28,715 nt of DNA from an uncultured Blautia sp. (GCA_934408705.1 CAKRVL010000028.1:1-28715); one strand, 5' to 3'; positions 16,924 through 24,621 are shown, numbered from the stretch's first letter. The notes: a model not told the origin generated them from the letters alone. Numbers and translations are program-made.

Positions 16924-18057
16924 ATGAGAAAACAGAAAATACTGATTGGATTATTTATAGGAAGCCTGATTCTGCCGGGCGCAGTATGGGCAGCTTTTTC
17001 CAATAATTTTGATACAGAAAATAATGAAAACAGGGAACTGGCGGCTTTCCCGGAGGTGAGCCTGGCTTCTGTGGCAGAATTTCCGCAGCAGTTTGAGGCT
17101 TATTATAAGGATCACGTTCCCTTCAAAAATGATCTGGTGAAGTTTGGCAATTTTATTGACACAGGGATTTTCCGGAATACGAAGATCGGGGATGTGGTAA
17201 TCGGTAAGGACAACTGGCTTTTTTACCTGCCTGCAAGGGAAGGGGAAGATGCTATGGCGGATTACCAGAAAACTAATGTGTATACTTTGGAAAAAAGCTC
17301 TGAGATTGCAAGAAAAATAGAAAAGGTAAGGGACTGGTTTCTGGACAGAGGGGTAACGAAGTTCCATTATTATGTGGCACCCAGTAAGGAAACTCTTTAT
17401 TCGGAGTATATGCCGGATAAGCCTAAGGTGATTGGTATCGGGGATTCCAGAATGGAAACCTTTGCCAGATATATGAAAGAAAATTCAGAGGTAGAGTTTG
17501 ATTTTCTGGCAGACTATCTGGACAAATATTCGGAAAAATATCAACTGTTCCGAAAATACGATACCCACATGAACAATCTGGGAGGATATATAACGAATGA
17601 AAAGATCGTGAAGGATATGACAGGAGAATGTCTGCCTATTGATGAGATTCAGGTACTTATGGGCACAAACCCCTGTCGCGGTGATCTTTCCAGAATGATC
17701 GGACGCTATAAGGAGCTGGATGATGACCGGGAATATGGTCTGGATTACTTCCATGTTGGTGTGCACTATAGGGTGAAAAAGGAGTTAAGCGAAGGCGGCG
17801 AAGAAATTCTGAAGGTTTTCAGATCCAATTCTGCTAATGAGAAGACCTTGATGGTAATCGGGGATTCCTTCCGGCTGAGACTGGAGAAGTATATGCCGTA
17901 TCGATACGGGAAAACCATTTTTGTAAGGATTGATGATTTTACACCAGAGCTGTTAGAGCGGTATATGCCAGATGATATAGTGATGATCACAGTGGAGCGT
18001 AATCAAAGATATATGGAGAATCTGGATAGCTACATTATACAGGAAGAAGAAAAGTAA
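16924..18057 (+). CDS. AlgJ/AlgX-like (DHHW) extracytoplasmic O-acetyltransferase
   Basis: A 377-residue protein with an N-terminal signal anchor (LIGLFIGSLILPGAVWAAF) and an SGNH-hydrolase-like domain. Early segments ENRELAAFPEVS and FEAYYKDHVPFKNDLVK match the DHHW/AlgX family start. Candidate catalytic residues are Asp213-x-His215 in YDTHMNN and Ser315 in VIGDSFRL, the Asp-His and Ser of this fold. A GDSR motif at 173-176 is an additional candidate. It probably accepts acetyl groups from the MBOAT protein and transfers them to sugar hydroxyls outside the cell. It starts 10 bases after the MBOAT stop behind a weak AGGAAC site, consistent with translational coupling. The usual DTHW is DTHM here. 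Confidence 0.85.
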   Translation: MRKQKILIGLFIGSLILPGAVWAAFSNNFDTENNENRELAAFPEVSLASVAEFPQQFEAYYKDHVPFKNDLVKFGNFIDTGIFRNTKIGDVVIGKDNWLFYLPAREGEDAMADYQKTNVYTLEKSSEIARKIEKVRDWFLDRGVTKFHYYVAPSKETLYSEYMPDKPKVIGIGDSRMETFARYMKENSEVEFDFLADYLDKYSEKYQLFRKYDTHMNNLGGYITNEKIVKDMTGECLPIDEIQVLMGTNPCRGDLSRMIGRYKELDDDREYGLDYFHVGVHYRVKKELSEGGEEILKVFRSNSANEKTLMVIGDSFRLRLEKYMPYRYGKTIFVRIDDFTPELLERYMPDDIVMITVERNQRYMENLDSYIIQEEEK

Positions 18058-18106
18058 GTGATATAATATAAAAGATATTGAGATTTTTTTATTAATCGCG
18101 AAATCG

Positions 18107-18174
18107 TCAGAATATGAAACTGACATTGACAAGAAGTTAAGCAAATGATATTCTGATATTAACTTTTTTGTCAA
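18107..18174. repeat. Nested, competing inverted repeats upstream of the secreted protein
   Basis: TCAGAATAT (18107-18115) is the perfect complement of ATATTCTGA (18148-18156). Separately, the arm at 18126-18140 (TTGACAAGAAGTTAA) pairs with 18159-18174 (TTAACTTTTTTGTCAA) apart from a small bulge, and is followed by a T-rich run. The two helices interleave, so both together would be a pseudoknot. It may be a dyad operator around the promoter or an RNA switch or terminator. Confidence 0.5.
18126..18154 (+). promoter_or_regulatory. Probable promoter of the secreted protein gene
   Basis: TTGACA (18126-18131) and TATTCT (18149-18154) have a 17-base spacer. Both boxes lie within the nested inverted repeats. 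The -35 is perfect and the -10 matches four of six positions. Confidence 0.55.
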
Positions 18175-18208
18175 AAATTTTTTTCACAACATTCCAAAGG
18201 AGGACATT

Positions 18209-19858
18209 ATGAGTAAGAAAAGAATTACAGCAATTTTATTAGCATCTCTTATGGGAATCAGCGCTATGCCGTCTACAGCCTGGGCAGCAGATTCTTATAA
18301 GGAAACAGAGAAAGCTGCATTTGCCAAGATGATCGAGGAGATCGGCGCTGATTATGCAGAGAGCCTTTCACAGATGAACACTGAAGAAGTCAAGGGCAAT
18401 GCAAAGATGAAGGTAAGCCTGGATGATGGCGGTAAAGCAATCCTTGGTATGTTGGCTCCTGTAGATATTTCATGGCTTACTGATGCCTCCATTAATGCAA
18501 ATGTCTGCATGTCTGATAAGAGTATGACAGAGAGTATGGACGTGAATGTAAACGGTACAAAGATCTGTACTGTTGAATATTATTTTGATACAGAGAATTC
18601 AGAAATTTATATGAGAATTCCGGAGCTGAACGAAGGCTACATCAAGATGAATATGGAACAGATGACACAGGAGGCTGTGGAAGAGGCTGACCAGGAGCTT
18701 GATTCTTCATTCAGTACAAGCATGGATATGGCAGATGCAATGAACAGCTATTTCTCCACTCTGGAGAACCTGCCTGAGGCAGATGCACTTACCAGCATTC
18801 TTACAAGATACAGTGATATTATTTTTGACAATGTTGCAGATGCTGAGAATCCAGGAACACAGGCAGCTGTTGCCGGTGATGTGAGCCAGGAACTGAATGT
18901 TCTGGAGGGACATGTGACACAGGCTGAGGGTATTCCGATGCTCCAGCAGATTCTGGACACAGCGAAAACAGACGAAGAGCTGAAGGGAATTGTTGAAACC
19001 TGGACTGCTGCCATGAATGATCCGGACTATACCTACGAGACATTCCTTGAGGCAATTGAGGATATGGAGAAGGAATTGGATACAGAAGCAGATGAGTCTG
19101 ATGAATCCGGATTTATTTTAAAGGCATGGGTTGACGGCGAAGGAGATGTTGTGGGACGTCAGATCTCTCTGAGTGAGGATGGCCAGGAAGAAGATCTGTT
19201 TAGTTATCTTTGCACAACAGACGGCGATAACAGAGGATTTTCTCTTCAGTTTGGTGCAGGTGAGGATTCCTTTGCACTTGAGGGAAGCGGTGCTCTCGAC
19301 GGAGATCTGTTAAGTGGAAGCTATGTACTTTCTGTCAGCGGTGCAGATGGGGCAGCGATAGATGTTGAAGGTTATGATACCCAGGCTGCTAAGGATGGAA
19401 TCTGGAAAGGTACTTATACCATTTCTGGTGTACCGGTAGAGTCTGAGGATGGTAGCTCTTATGATCCATTTGGCGGAATGCAGCTGATTTTTACAGCTGA
19501 CGGTGCGGATAAGGATCATGTTGAATGGAATCTTGCTCTTGCAGCAAGCGGTGCAACTCTTGGTTCTATTTCTTTGACAGGCGGTAATGATGGTGAGGCT
19601 CTGGCAGCTCTTGACACTGCTGCTCTGACAGATGTATATGATTTTAGTAATGATGACGATGTTGAGGCATATACTGCTTCTATAAACATGGACGTTCTTA
19701 CTGAGAATCTGACCAGCGCCGGAATGCCTGAGGGATGGCTTGAGGATCTGCTTACTTCTGAGGAACCGGAGCTGCTGGAGGACAATGCAGCTGAGTTCGA
19801 GGAAGAGACAGACATGGCAGGCGATACACTGGATGACAGTGAGACACCTGCTGCATAA
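18209..19858 (+). CDS. Secreted acidic protein of unknown function
   Basis: A 549-residue protein with a classical signal peptide (MSKKRITAILLASLMGISAM, cleavage likely after AWA near residue 26) and no lipobox cysteine, transmembrane helix or sortase motif. It is rich in Asp, Glu, Ser and Gly. Two halves seem present: a helical region containing a GTKICTVEYYFDTENSEIYMRIPEL stretch (written here only in outline), and from about residue 300 a set of beta-strand-like segments with repeating EDSFALEGSG- and DLLSGSYVLSVSG-type patterns. The last 35 residues are strongly acidic. I recognise no domain or catalytic motif. AAAGGAGG precedes ATG 18209. It sits between O-acetylation genes and a wall-bound glycosidase, so an envelope role is plausible. 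Confidence 0.85.
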   Translation: MSKKRITAILLASLMGISAMPSTAWAADSYKETEKAAFAKMIEEIGADYAESLSQMNTEEVKGNAKMKVSLDDGGKAILGMLAPVDISWLTDASINANVCMSDKSMTESMDVNVNGTKICTVEYYFDTENSEIYMRIPELNEGYIKMNMEQMTQEAVEEADQELDSSFSTSMDMADAMNSYFSTLENLPEADALTSILTRYSDIIFDNVADAENPGTQAAVAGDVSQELNVLEGHVTQAEGIPMLQQILDTAKTDEELKGIVETWTAAMNDPDYTYETFLEAIEDMEKELDTEADESDESGFILKAWVDGEGDVVGRQISLSEDGQEEDLFSYLCTTDGDNRGFSLQFGAGEDSFALEGSGALDGDLLSGSYVLSVSGADGAAIDVEGYDTQAAKDGIWKGTYTISGVPVESEDGSSYDPFGGMQLIFTADGADKDHVEWNLALAASGATLGSISLTGGNDGEALAALDTAALTDVYDFSNDDDVEAYTASINMDVLTENLTSAGMPEGWLEDLLTSEEPELLEDNAAEFEEETDMAGDTLDDSETPAA

Positions 19859-19876
19859 TAATGATGTATAGCGGAG

Positions 19877-19904
19877 CAAATATACTGCGGCAAATATACT
19901 GCGG
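19877..19904 (+). repeat. Tandem 14-bp direct repeat
   Basis: CAAATATACTGCGG occurs twice without a gap, at 19877-19890 and 19891-19904. The second copy runs into the terminator stem; slippage is a simple origin. Confidence 0.7.
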
Positions 19905-19936
19905 GACAGACGAAGTAATTTGTCTGTCCCGCTTTT
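19901..19936 (+). terminator. Terminator of the secreted protein gene
   Basis: GCGGGACAGAC (19901-19911) pairs perfectly with GTCTGTCCCGC (19922-19932), followed by TTTTG. It lies 43 bases after the stop codon. Confidence 0.85.
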
Positions 19937-19944
19937 GAACGCAG

Positions 19945-20005
19945 ATAAGCATTCCCCCGCTTCAAGTGCGCGGAGCACTAAGCGGCGGGTGAGGGGGATG
20001 CTTAT
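19945..20005. repeat. Long G+C-rich palindromic element (REP-like)
   Basis: ATAAGCAT (19945-19952) and CCCCC (19954-19958) pair with GGGGG (19993-19997) and ATGCTTAT (19998-20005), leaving one bulged T. The interior holds a second helix, AGTGC (19965-19969) with GCACT (19975-19979). It lies in the gap before the glycosidase gene. Its size and non-coding setting resemble a dispersed palindromic repeat, but copies elsewhere cannot be seen here. Confidence 0.55.
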
Positions 20006-20053
20006 GTCAGTGGGAGCTTCTATTGCATGTAAGCTTTAAGAGGGGGAATTGAC

Positions 20054-21337
20054 TTGAAAAAAAGAGGCCTGAGACTTATCTGTTTCCTGTTTTTGCTGTG
20101 CACTTTATGCACCTCATCGGTTATGGCATCTTCCTATGTGAAGGCTCGAAATACGACTGTAAGTACCACCTCCAGGAAGCATGGCTGGGTAAAAAAAGGA
20201 AAAGATTATTATTTCTATAATTCAAAGGGAAGGCTCCTCTGTGGAAAAATTAAATACAGAGGAAAGCATTACTATAGTACAAAGGATGGAAAGCGTTATA
20301 CAGGATGGCTGAAATCTAAGGGGAAGCTGTATTATTATAACAGGAAGAACGGCGTGATGTTCCGGAACCGTTGGGCTAAGGGAACGAAGTATACCTATTA
20401 TTTTAATAAATCCGGTGTGGCAATTGCCAGCCGATGGCTGAATTATCAGGGGAAGAGCTATTATTTCCTGGCAAATTCCAGAATGGCTAAGGGCTGGGTT
20501 AAAATAGGGGAATATCGTTATTATTTTGACAAAACAACAGGCGCCCTGGCCACTAATACCTGGGTGGGAAAATATTATGTAAACGATTCCGGTCAAAGAA
20601 CCGGACAGACCAGACCGAATGTGAAGGTAAATGATAATCGTTATACATATTCCAGCAGTACCCTGAAGATTGATCTACGGAGAAAATCAACACACAATGT
20701 GCCATATTGGGTGGCAGTGATCAAAATCCGAAATTCCAGTCAGTTAAGCTCAGCTTTGTCCTACGGTACCTATGGAGGAGCCAGACAGACCACTTCCAGC
20801 GCAGTTTCCGATAATGGAGGAATCATCGGTGTAAACGGAAGTGCCTTCAGTTATCAGACCGGACGTCCGTCTCCTCTGGGAATGTGTATTAAGAATGGTG
20901 TGATCTATGGGAATTATGAGACCAGCTATAGTGTGATGGCTGTAAAATATGATGGCACTATTTATACCCCTGAGCAGGGGCTTAAGGGAGAGGAACTGCT
21001 AGAAGAGGGAGTGAAGGATACCTATAATTTCGGACCGGTTCTGATCAAAGACGGACAGGCCCAGCCGGCATGGGCTGAGACTGCCAAGTATTATCCGAGA
21101 ACTGCTGTGGGCATGGTACAGCCGGGAACTTACGTCCTGCTGGTTACTGATACAGGCAGCTATTCGGGGCTGAATCATTGGGATCTGGTAAATATCTTTA
21201 CCGGATATGGCTGTCAGTATGCTTACAACCTGGATGGCGGCGGTTCTGCCACATTGTATTATAATGGTCAGGTCATGAATAAGCTGATCAATAATTATCA
21301 AAGGCCCTGCGGGGATTTCCTGTATTTTACGAAGTAA
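20054..21337 (+). CDS. Secreted NAGPA-domain phosphodiester glycosidase with wall-binding repeats
   Basis: A 427-residue exported protein. It has a signal peptide (about residues 1-26), then from about residue 44 to 185 six or so aromatic choline-binding/glucan-binding-type repeats (GW...K.YYF pattern). From about residue 195 to the end comes a NAGPA (phosphodiester glycosidase, DUF2233-like) domain with the NGSAF, PLGMCIKNG, PRTAVG and NLDGGGSATL (Asp394) motifs. Family enzymes cleave sugar-phosphodiester links such as GlcNAc-1-phosphate diesters, so wall glycopolymers are a reasonable substrate. The start is TTG 20054, supported by AGGGGG at 20041-20046 and the signal peptide. The last 11 bases overlap the convergent gene. 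Confidence 0.9.
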   Translation: MKKRGLRLICFLFLLCTLCTSSVMASSYVKARNTTVSTTSRKHGWVKKGKDYYFYNSKGRLLCGKIKYRGKHYYSTKDGKRYTGWLKSKGKLYYYNRKNGVMFRNRWAKGTKYTYYFNKSGVAIASRWLNYQGKSYYFLANSRMAKGWVKIGEYRYYFDKTTGALATNTWVGKYYVNDSGQRTGQTRPNVKVNDNRYTYSSSTLKIDLRRKSTHNVPYWVAVIKIRNSSQLSSALSYGTYGGARQTTSSAVSDNGGIIGVNGSAFSYQTGRPSPLGMCIKNGVIYGNYETSYSVMAVKYDGTIYTPEQGLKGEELLEEGVKDTYNFGPVLIKDGQAQPAWAETAKYYPRTAVGMVQPGTYVLLVTDTGSYSGLNHWDLVNIFTGYGCQYAYNLDGGGSATLYYNGQVMNKLINNYQRPCGDFLYFTK

Positions 21338-22271
21338 AAAAATTCAATGCATCAATTTTGTCCCGGGTTTCTTCGGAAACCTGGGAGTATATGTCCTGCA
21401 TACAAGTACGGACACGAAATCTGTCCGGAAGGGTATAGGTAAGATCACCCTCTATCTGAAGCTGTTCTGCAATTTCTATGAGTAAGTCAGCAAAATCTTC
21501 ATATTTTTCCAGTTTGGTATAGCAAGTTACATAATATTCAAAAAGCGAAGCATAGCAGGTGCCATTTCTGTGCTCTGCATCGCATAATTCCAGGGCAAGA
21601 TCATATCGTTTCGTATCAATCAAGGCAGAAATGGATGCCAGACGTGCGGCTGATTCCCGGCAGGCCTTTAGACAGGTGTCGCACCGCTGCTGTGTTTCCG
21701 GGGAAAGCTCCAATTTACTGACTTCATCTAATTGTTTATATAATAACGAATATTCATTTACATTGCGGGGGCCATAAGTATTATTGATAAAATTAATAAC
21801 TACATCAGCAGCCTGGTCATAGTCCTTGTCGTGTATATAAAGTCTGGAAAAGGAAATGACATTGGCAAAATTATCCGGCTGGAAATTATTTTCTTTTATA
21901 ATGCGTCTGGCCTCTTCATATTTTCCGTCCATAATGGCCTCTTGTACTTTTACAATGGGAAATTCAATGACGCTGTCAGAAGCAGGAGTGGAAAATTCCT
22001 GTTGGGATGTAATGCGTTTCAGCGGGGCGCTTAAGGGAAGTACAAGGAACAGAGCCAGGATGATTATGGGGATTTTTCGCAGCATATGGAAAAATTTCCG
22101 TAGCTGTATCTGGGAATGAATATGCAGGCACTGATTCAGAATCCTGCGTGAATAAGAGCTGTCTGTCTGCCTGCGTAGCTCTTTCAGCAGCTTTTTTGAA
22201 GGACAGTCTTGTTTTTTCAGGTATTCAAGCTCCTGCTGACGGAGCAGAATGGTGTTAATGTTGTCTTCCAT
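21327..22271 (-). CDS. Single-pass membrane protein with helical-repeat (TPR-like) domain
   Basis: A 314-residue protein of unknown function. Residues 1-60 are charged and helical with coiled-coil character; one transmembrane helix lies at about 67-84 (IPIIILALFLVLPLSAPL). The remaining 230 residues look like helical repeats: segments such as MDGKYEEARRIIKEN, IHDKDYDQAADVV and DTKRYDLALELCDAEH fit the TPR pattern of alternating small and aromatic residues. Positive residues on the N-terminal side put that part in the cytoplasm and the repeats outside. Its start overlaps the end of the kinase gene by 17 bases, so coupled translation is expected. It may be a kinase partner, substrate or sensor; that is inference. 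Confidence 0.85.
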   Translation of the reverse strand: MEDNINTILLRQQELEYLKKQDCPSKKLLKELRRQTDSSYSRRILNQCLHIHSQIQLRKFFHMLRKIPIIILALFLVLPLSAPLKRITSQQEFSTPASDSVIEFPIVKVQEAIMDGKYEEARRIIKENNFQPDNFANVISFSRLYIHDKDYDQAADVVINFINNTYGPRNVNEYSLLYKQLDEVSKLELSPETQQRCDTCLKACRESAARLASISALIDTKRYDLALELCDAEHRNGTCYASLFEYYVTCYTKLEKYEDFADLLIEIAEQLQIEGDLTYTLPDRFRVRTCMQDIYSQVSEETRDKIDALNFFTS

Positions 22272-23208
22272 GGGGACTCTTCTTTCTGTAAAAGATTTTC
22301 TTCTTTGTTAAATGGGAAGTGGAAATCATGGATTCCAGCTTATGGCGCAGGGATGAAACCTTTTTGTAGCGCCCTGAGTAGTCCGCGGTGCATTTGGTGA
22401 TGATTTTCCGGATCCGTTTGCTGCAAAGGGTATGTAAATCACCGGAAGAAATCTGTTTGGGAGATTTTCCGGTAAGCATAAAGGTAAGTACACATCCTAA
22501 GGAATAAATGTCTACCCTGTCTGTGGGATTTTTGTAATCCAGAATTTCAGGGGCAGCATAGGGGTTGGTTCCGGCAATCACTGTAACCATGTGATTGTGA
22601 TTTTTGAATATGCTTGTAATGTCAAAGTCGATCAGCTTACAGCTCACCTTCTGGTGAAGCCCTTCTATGTGGCTGTAGGGTTCCGGAACGATTGCAGAGC
22701 GGTCTGTGAGGAGAATATTCTGGGGTGCCACATCTCCGTGTGCAAAAGAGAAAGAAGCCAGACTTTCCAGACCTTTGCAAAGCTGGATCAGAAAAATAAC
22801 AGCTTCTTTTTCGGAAAGGCATCCATACTCATTTATGTAATCCTCCAAAGAAAGACTTCTCTTCTCTGCCAATACAGGAGAGGAGTAGTCTAAGCATGTA
22901 GGCTTTTTGACAAATTCATTGACCGCAAGATGCTGTCCGGAAACTGTGAGAACTCCAAATACTGTTTCTGTATAGGGGTTCCAGATAGTGCTTAATTTTT
23001 TATAGATTTCTGTCTGGATCGGAGAAATTTCTTTTAAGATAACAGAACCCTGGTCAGAGGCCAGGGGCATATATTCCGGCTGCAATTCTGCAGAATAGGT
23101 GCTGTAGAAATTTCCATCTTTCTTCTGTTTGGATGAAGAAAGCACATCCAGAAAATCCATATCAATATAATTCTCTAATGCCTGCTGCATTTCCTGTGAC
23201 AATGCCAT
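22255..23208 (-). CDS. Hanks-type (eukaryotic-like) Ser/Thr protein kinase
   Basis: A 317-residue cytoplasmic kinase. Key residues are all present: ATP-binding Lys59 in SVILKEI, a hinge in LAVNEFVKKPT, catalytic Asp159 in HGDVAPQNIL with Asn164, and metal-binding Asp194 in IDFDI (DFD in place of DFG). YAAPEIL (subdomain VIII) and DIYSLGCVL (subdomain IX) follow. The glycine-rich loop is poor, and HGD replaces HRD, as in many bacterial kinases. There are no PASTA repeats or transmembrane helix; the membrane protein gene overlapping its 3' end may supply the membrane part. AGGAGG lies 14 bases before ATG 23208, a longer spacing than usual; an internal ATG near codon 7 has a closer weak site. 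An HTH gene lies upstream on the same strand. Confidence 0.92.
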   Translation of the reverse strand: MALSQEMQQALENYIDMDFLDVLSSSKQKKDGNFYSTYSAELQPEYMPLASDQGSVILKEISPIQTEIYKKLSTIWNPYTETVFGVLTVSGQHLAVNEFVKKPTCLDYSSPVLAEKRSLSLEDYINEYGCLSEKEAVIFLIQLCKGLESLASFSFAHGDVAPQNILLTDRSAIVPEPYSHIEGLHQKVSCKLIDFDITSIFKNHNHMVTVIAGTNPYAAPEILDYKNPTDRVDIYSLGCVLTFMLTGKSPKQISSGDLHTLCSKRIRKIITKCTADYSGRYKKVSSLRHKLESMISTSHLTKKKIFYRKKSPHGRQH

Positions 23209-23254
23209 GATAGTATGTGGGGCCTCCTGTAATGTTATATAAGGGTATGCTTAT

Positions 23255-23284
23255 AGTATACGGCAGAACATGATAGTGTGTAAA
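23255..23284 (-). promoter_or_regulatory. Promoter of the kinase operon
   Basis: On the minus strand TTTACA (23284-23279) and TATACT (23260-23255) are 18 bases apart, 47 bases before the kinase start. The kinase pair could thus be expressed independently of the HTH gene. Confidence 0.65.
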
Positions 23285-23303
23285 CGAAAATGTAGATTTT
23301 TGT

Positions 23304-23723
23304 CTATTTCAGTGTTGTCAGGCCCTTTGTTAAAAGAATATCATTAATATCGTCCAGGTTTTTTCCCTGACGGATTCCGCACATGATCTCGAAATCTCTT
23401 TCGTTTTTCGGATAAAAATCTGCCTGGAGCAGCCTTCTTAGAATATTACGTGTTTCCCGAATATTCAGCTTGAGTACAATGCAGACTACGATCAGATTAT
23501 CGCGGCTGAGTTTTTTGGTTCCATGTAAAAATTCATGTAAATGGGAAGAGCGGATATCACACATTTCTGCAAATTTATTTCCACTTAGTCCTGCAGCTTC
23601 TATTTTGTGATAAAGGTCTAACAGGATTTCTTCCTGTGTTACAAAATCTATTTTATTACGGTCAACACTTCCCTTTTTTTCTATTTCCTGAAAGATAACC
23701 TCTGTGCTTAATTTTTCACTCAT
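23304..23723 (-). CDS. Helix-turn-helix (XRE-like) protein upstream of the kinase
   Basis: A 139-residue protein. A compact helical region at about residues 30-90 contains LSGNKFAEMCDIRSSHLHEFL, written here in outline, consistent with an XRE-type HTH, followed by KKLSRDNLIVVCIVLKLN. The C-terminus (about 95-139) carries a RRLLQADFYPKNERDFEIM segment and no known domain. The start at 23723 (MSEKLST) has a GAGG site about ten bases upstream; the frame runs further upstream to 23834 but with non-homologous-looking residues. It is followed 95 bases later by the kinase gene, which has its own promoter. It may regulate the locus or be a kinase substrate. Confidence 0.75.
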   Translation of the reverse strand: MSEKLSTEVIFQEIEKKGSVDRNKIDFVTQEEILLDLYHKIEAAGLSGNKFAEMCDIRSSHLHEFLHGTKKLSRDNLIVVCIVLKLNIRETRNILRRLLQADFYPKNERDFEIMCGIRQGKNLDDINDILLTKGLTTLK

Positions 23724-23909
23724 GTTTTTAACCTCAAATCTGTTGTGGATTATATCCCGGGATATTGTACGATTAGTGTAGCACCAGAAAGAGCTTAGTG
23801 CAAAGCAAATGTAGGAATCTGGCAAAATATACACTGGCAGTGAATGAAACCGGTAGGCAGCAGGCTTATAATATAGAAAATATTAAATAATCAGGTAAGG
23901 AGAGAGGTT

Positions 23910-24089
23910 ATGCAGATCGTATTGCTAATATTGATTATTGTAATGGGCCTGGTTGTACATAAAATTTATACCAGCTTTTTTACAGTAATTCATTTCAGCT
24001 TTCAGAGCGTTTTTACAGAATGGTTCTGGTGCATTGCGATTGGCGCAATAATTGTAGGAGCGCTGGGAAATGCACTGGGGCTTTTGTAA
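23910..24089 (+). CDS. 59-residue membrane peptide
   Basis: A small frame with AAGGAGAGAGG (23897-23907) just before ATG 23910 encodes 59 residues with two hydrophobic helices: residues about 1-17 (MQIVLLILIIVMGLVV) and about 39-59 (FWCIAIGAIIVGALGNALGLL outline). There are two charged or polar residues between them. It lies divergent to the HTH/kinase genes and convergent with the XRE gene. I recognise no family; peptides of this form can be membrane regulators or toxins. The strong ribosome binding site and clean hydrophobic pattern support translation. Confidence 0.65.
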   Translation: MQIVLLILIIVMGLVVHKIYTSFFTVIHFSFQSVFTEWFWCIAIGAIIVGALGNALGLL

Positions 24090-24149
24090 GATGAGGAACG
24101 ATAGCTGGAAATGCAGGAACAGAATGCGGAGAGAGGAGTAAAAATCAAA

Positions 24150-24467
24150 TTACTCCTCAATTAACAAAAGTTCAACAATATTTAAGATAGCCTGACGCTG
24201 TTTTGGCGTTAACAGCCGCCATTTTTTTAACATGTTTTTTTCTTCGGTGGTCATGGAAATAAAAATGTCCGTATCGGTAAAAAAATCGGACAGAGTGATT
24301 CCAAAGGTCTGACAAATGATCTCAAGCTTGTCTATAGGAGGCATAAGATTTTTTCTATACCAGGTAGAGATGGTTGATTGAGGAATGCCAGATAGCTTTG
24401 CCAGTCGGTAAGAGGTCCAACCACGTTCTTGACGCAATTCAGTTATTTTTTCTAATACATTAAACAA
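24150..24467 (-). CDS. XRE-family transcriptional regulator
   Basis: A 105-residue protein with an HTH_XRE domain at residues about 1-60: the ELRQERGWTSYRLAKLSGIPQ segment, QSTISTWYRKNLMPP recognition region and CQTFGITLSDFF end. A short C-terminal part (TEEKNMLKKWRLLTPKQRQAIL) is typical of small clostridial XRE regulators. The TTG at 24467 is preferred because AAAGGAG lies eight bases upstream. The longer frame starts at ATG 24491, which has no ribosome binding site and lies only a few bases after a TATTAT -10-like box (24506-24501). It is divergent from the SPFH operon, and a palindrome between them could be its operator, so it may control both directions. Confidence 0.85.
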   Translation of the reverse strand: MFNVLEKITELRQERGWTSYRLAKLSGIPQSTISTWYRKNLMPPIDKLEIICQTFGITLSDFFTDTDIFISMTTEEKNMLKKWRLLTPKQRQAILNIVELLLIEE

Positions 24468-24513
24468 ATCGAAAGTCTCCTTTAATTCCATATTACGTTA
24501 ATAATATTTCGAC

Positions 24514-24523
24514 AAAGTACTTT
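24514..24523. promoter_or_regulatory. Palindrome between XRE gene and SPFH operon
   Basis: AAAGTACTTT is a perfect 10-bp palindrome whose right end overlaps the -35 box of the SPFH promoter. CTTTAAAG at 24533-24540 is a second short palindrome. Operator sites for XRE repressors often look like this; the link is inference. Confidence 0.4.
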
Positions 24524-24549
24524 ACAATAGAGCTTTAAAGACGTAAAAT
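24521..24549 (+). promoter_or_regulatory. Promoter of the SPFH operon
   Basis: TTTACA (24521-24526) and TAAAAT (24544-24549) have a 17-base spacer. The SPFH start codon lies 73 bases further on. Confidence 0.65.
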
Positions 24550-24621
24550 TATTATTGCAAATACGAAGTATTGCGATACGAAATCACGAAAAAAAGTGCT
24601 AAACAGAGGGAGGAAGTAGGA

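Noticed and set aside
19859..20053. CRISPR or insertion-sequence remnant in the tandem repeat and palindrome region
   Set aside because: Only two 14-bp copies without spacers, and no transposase frame or target-site duplication.
22255..23208. Pseudokinase reading of the kinase
   Set aside because: Although HGD and DFD differ from HRD and DFG, the Lys, catalytic Asp, Asn and metal Asp are all present.
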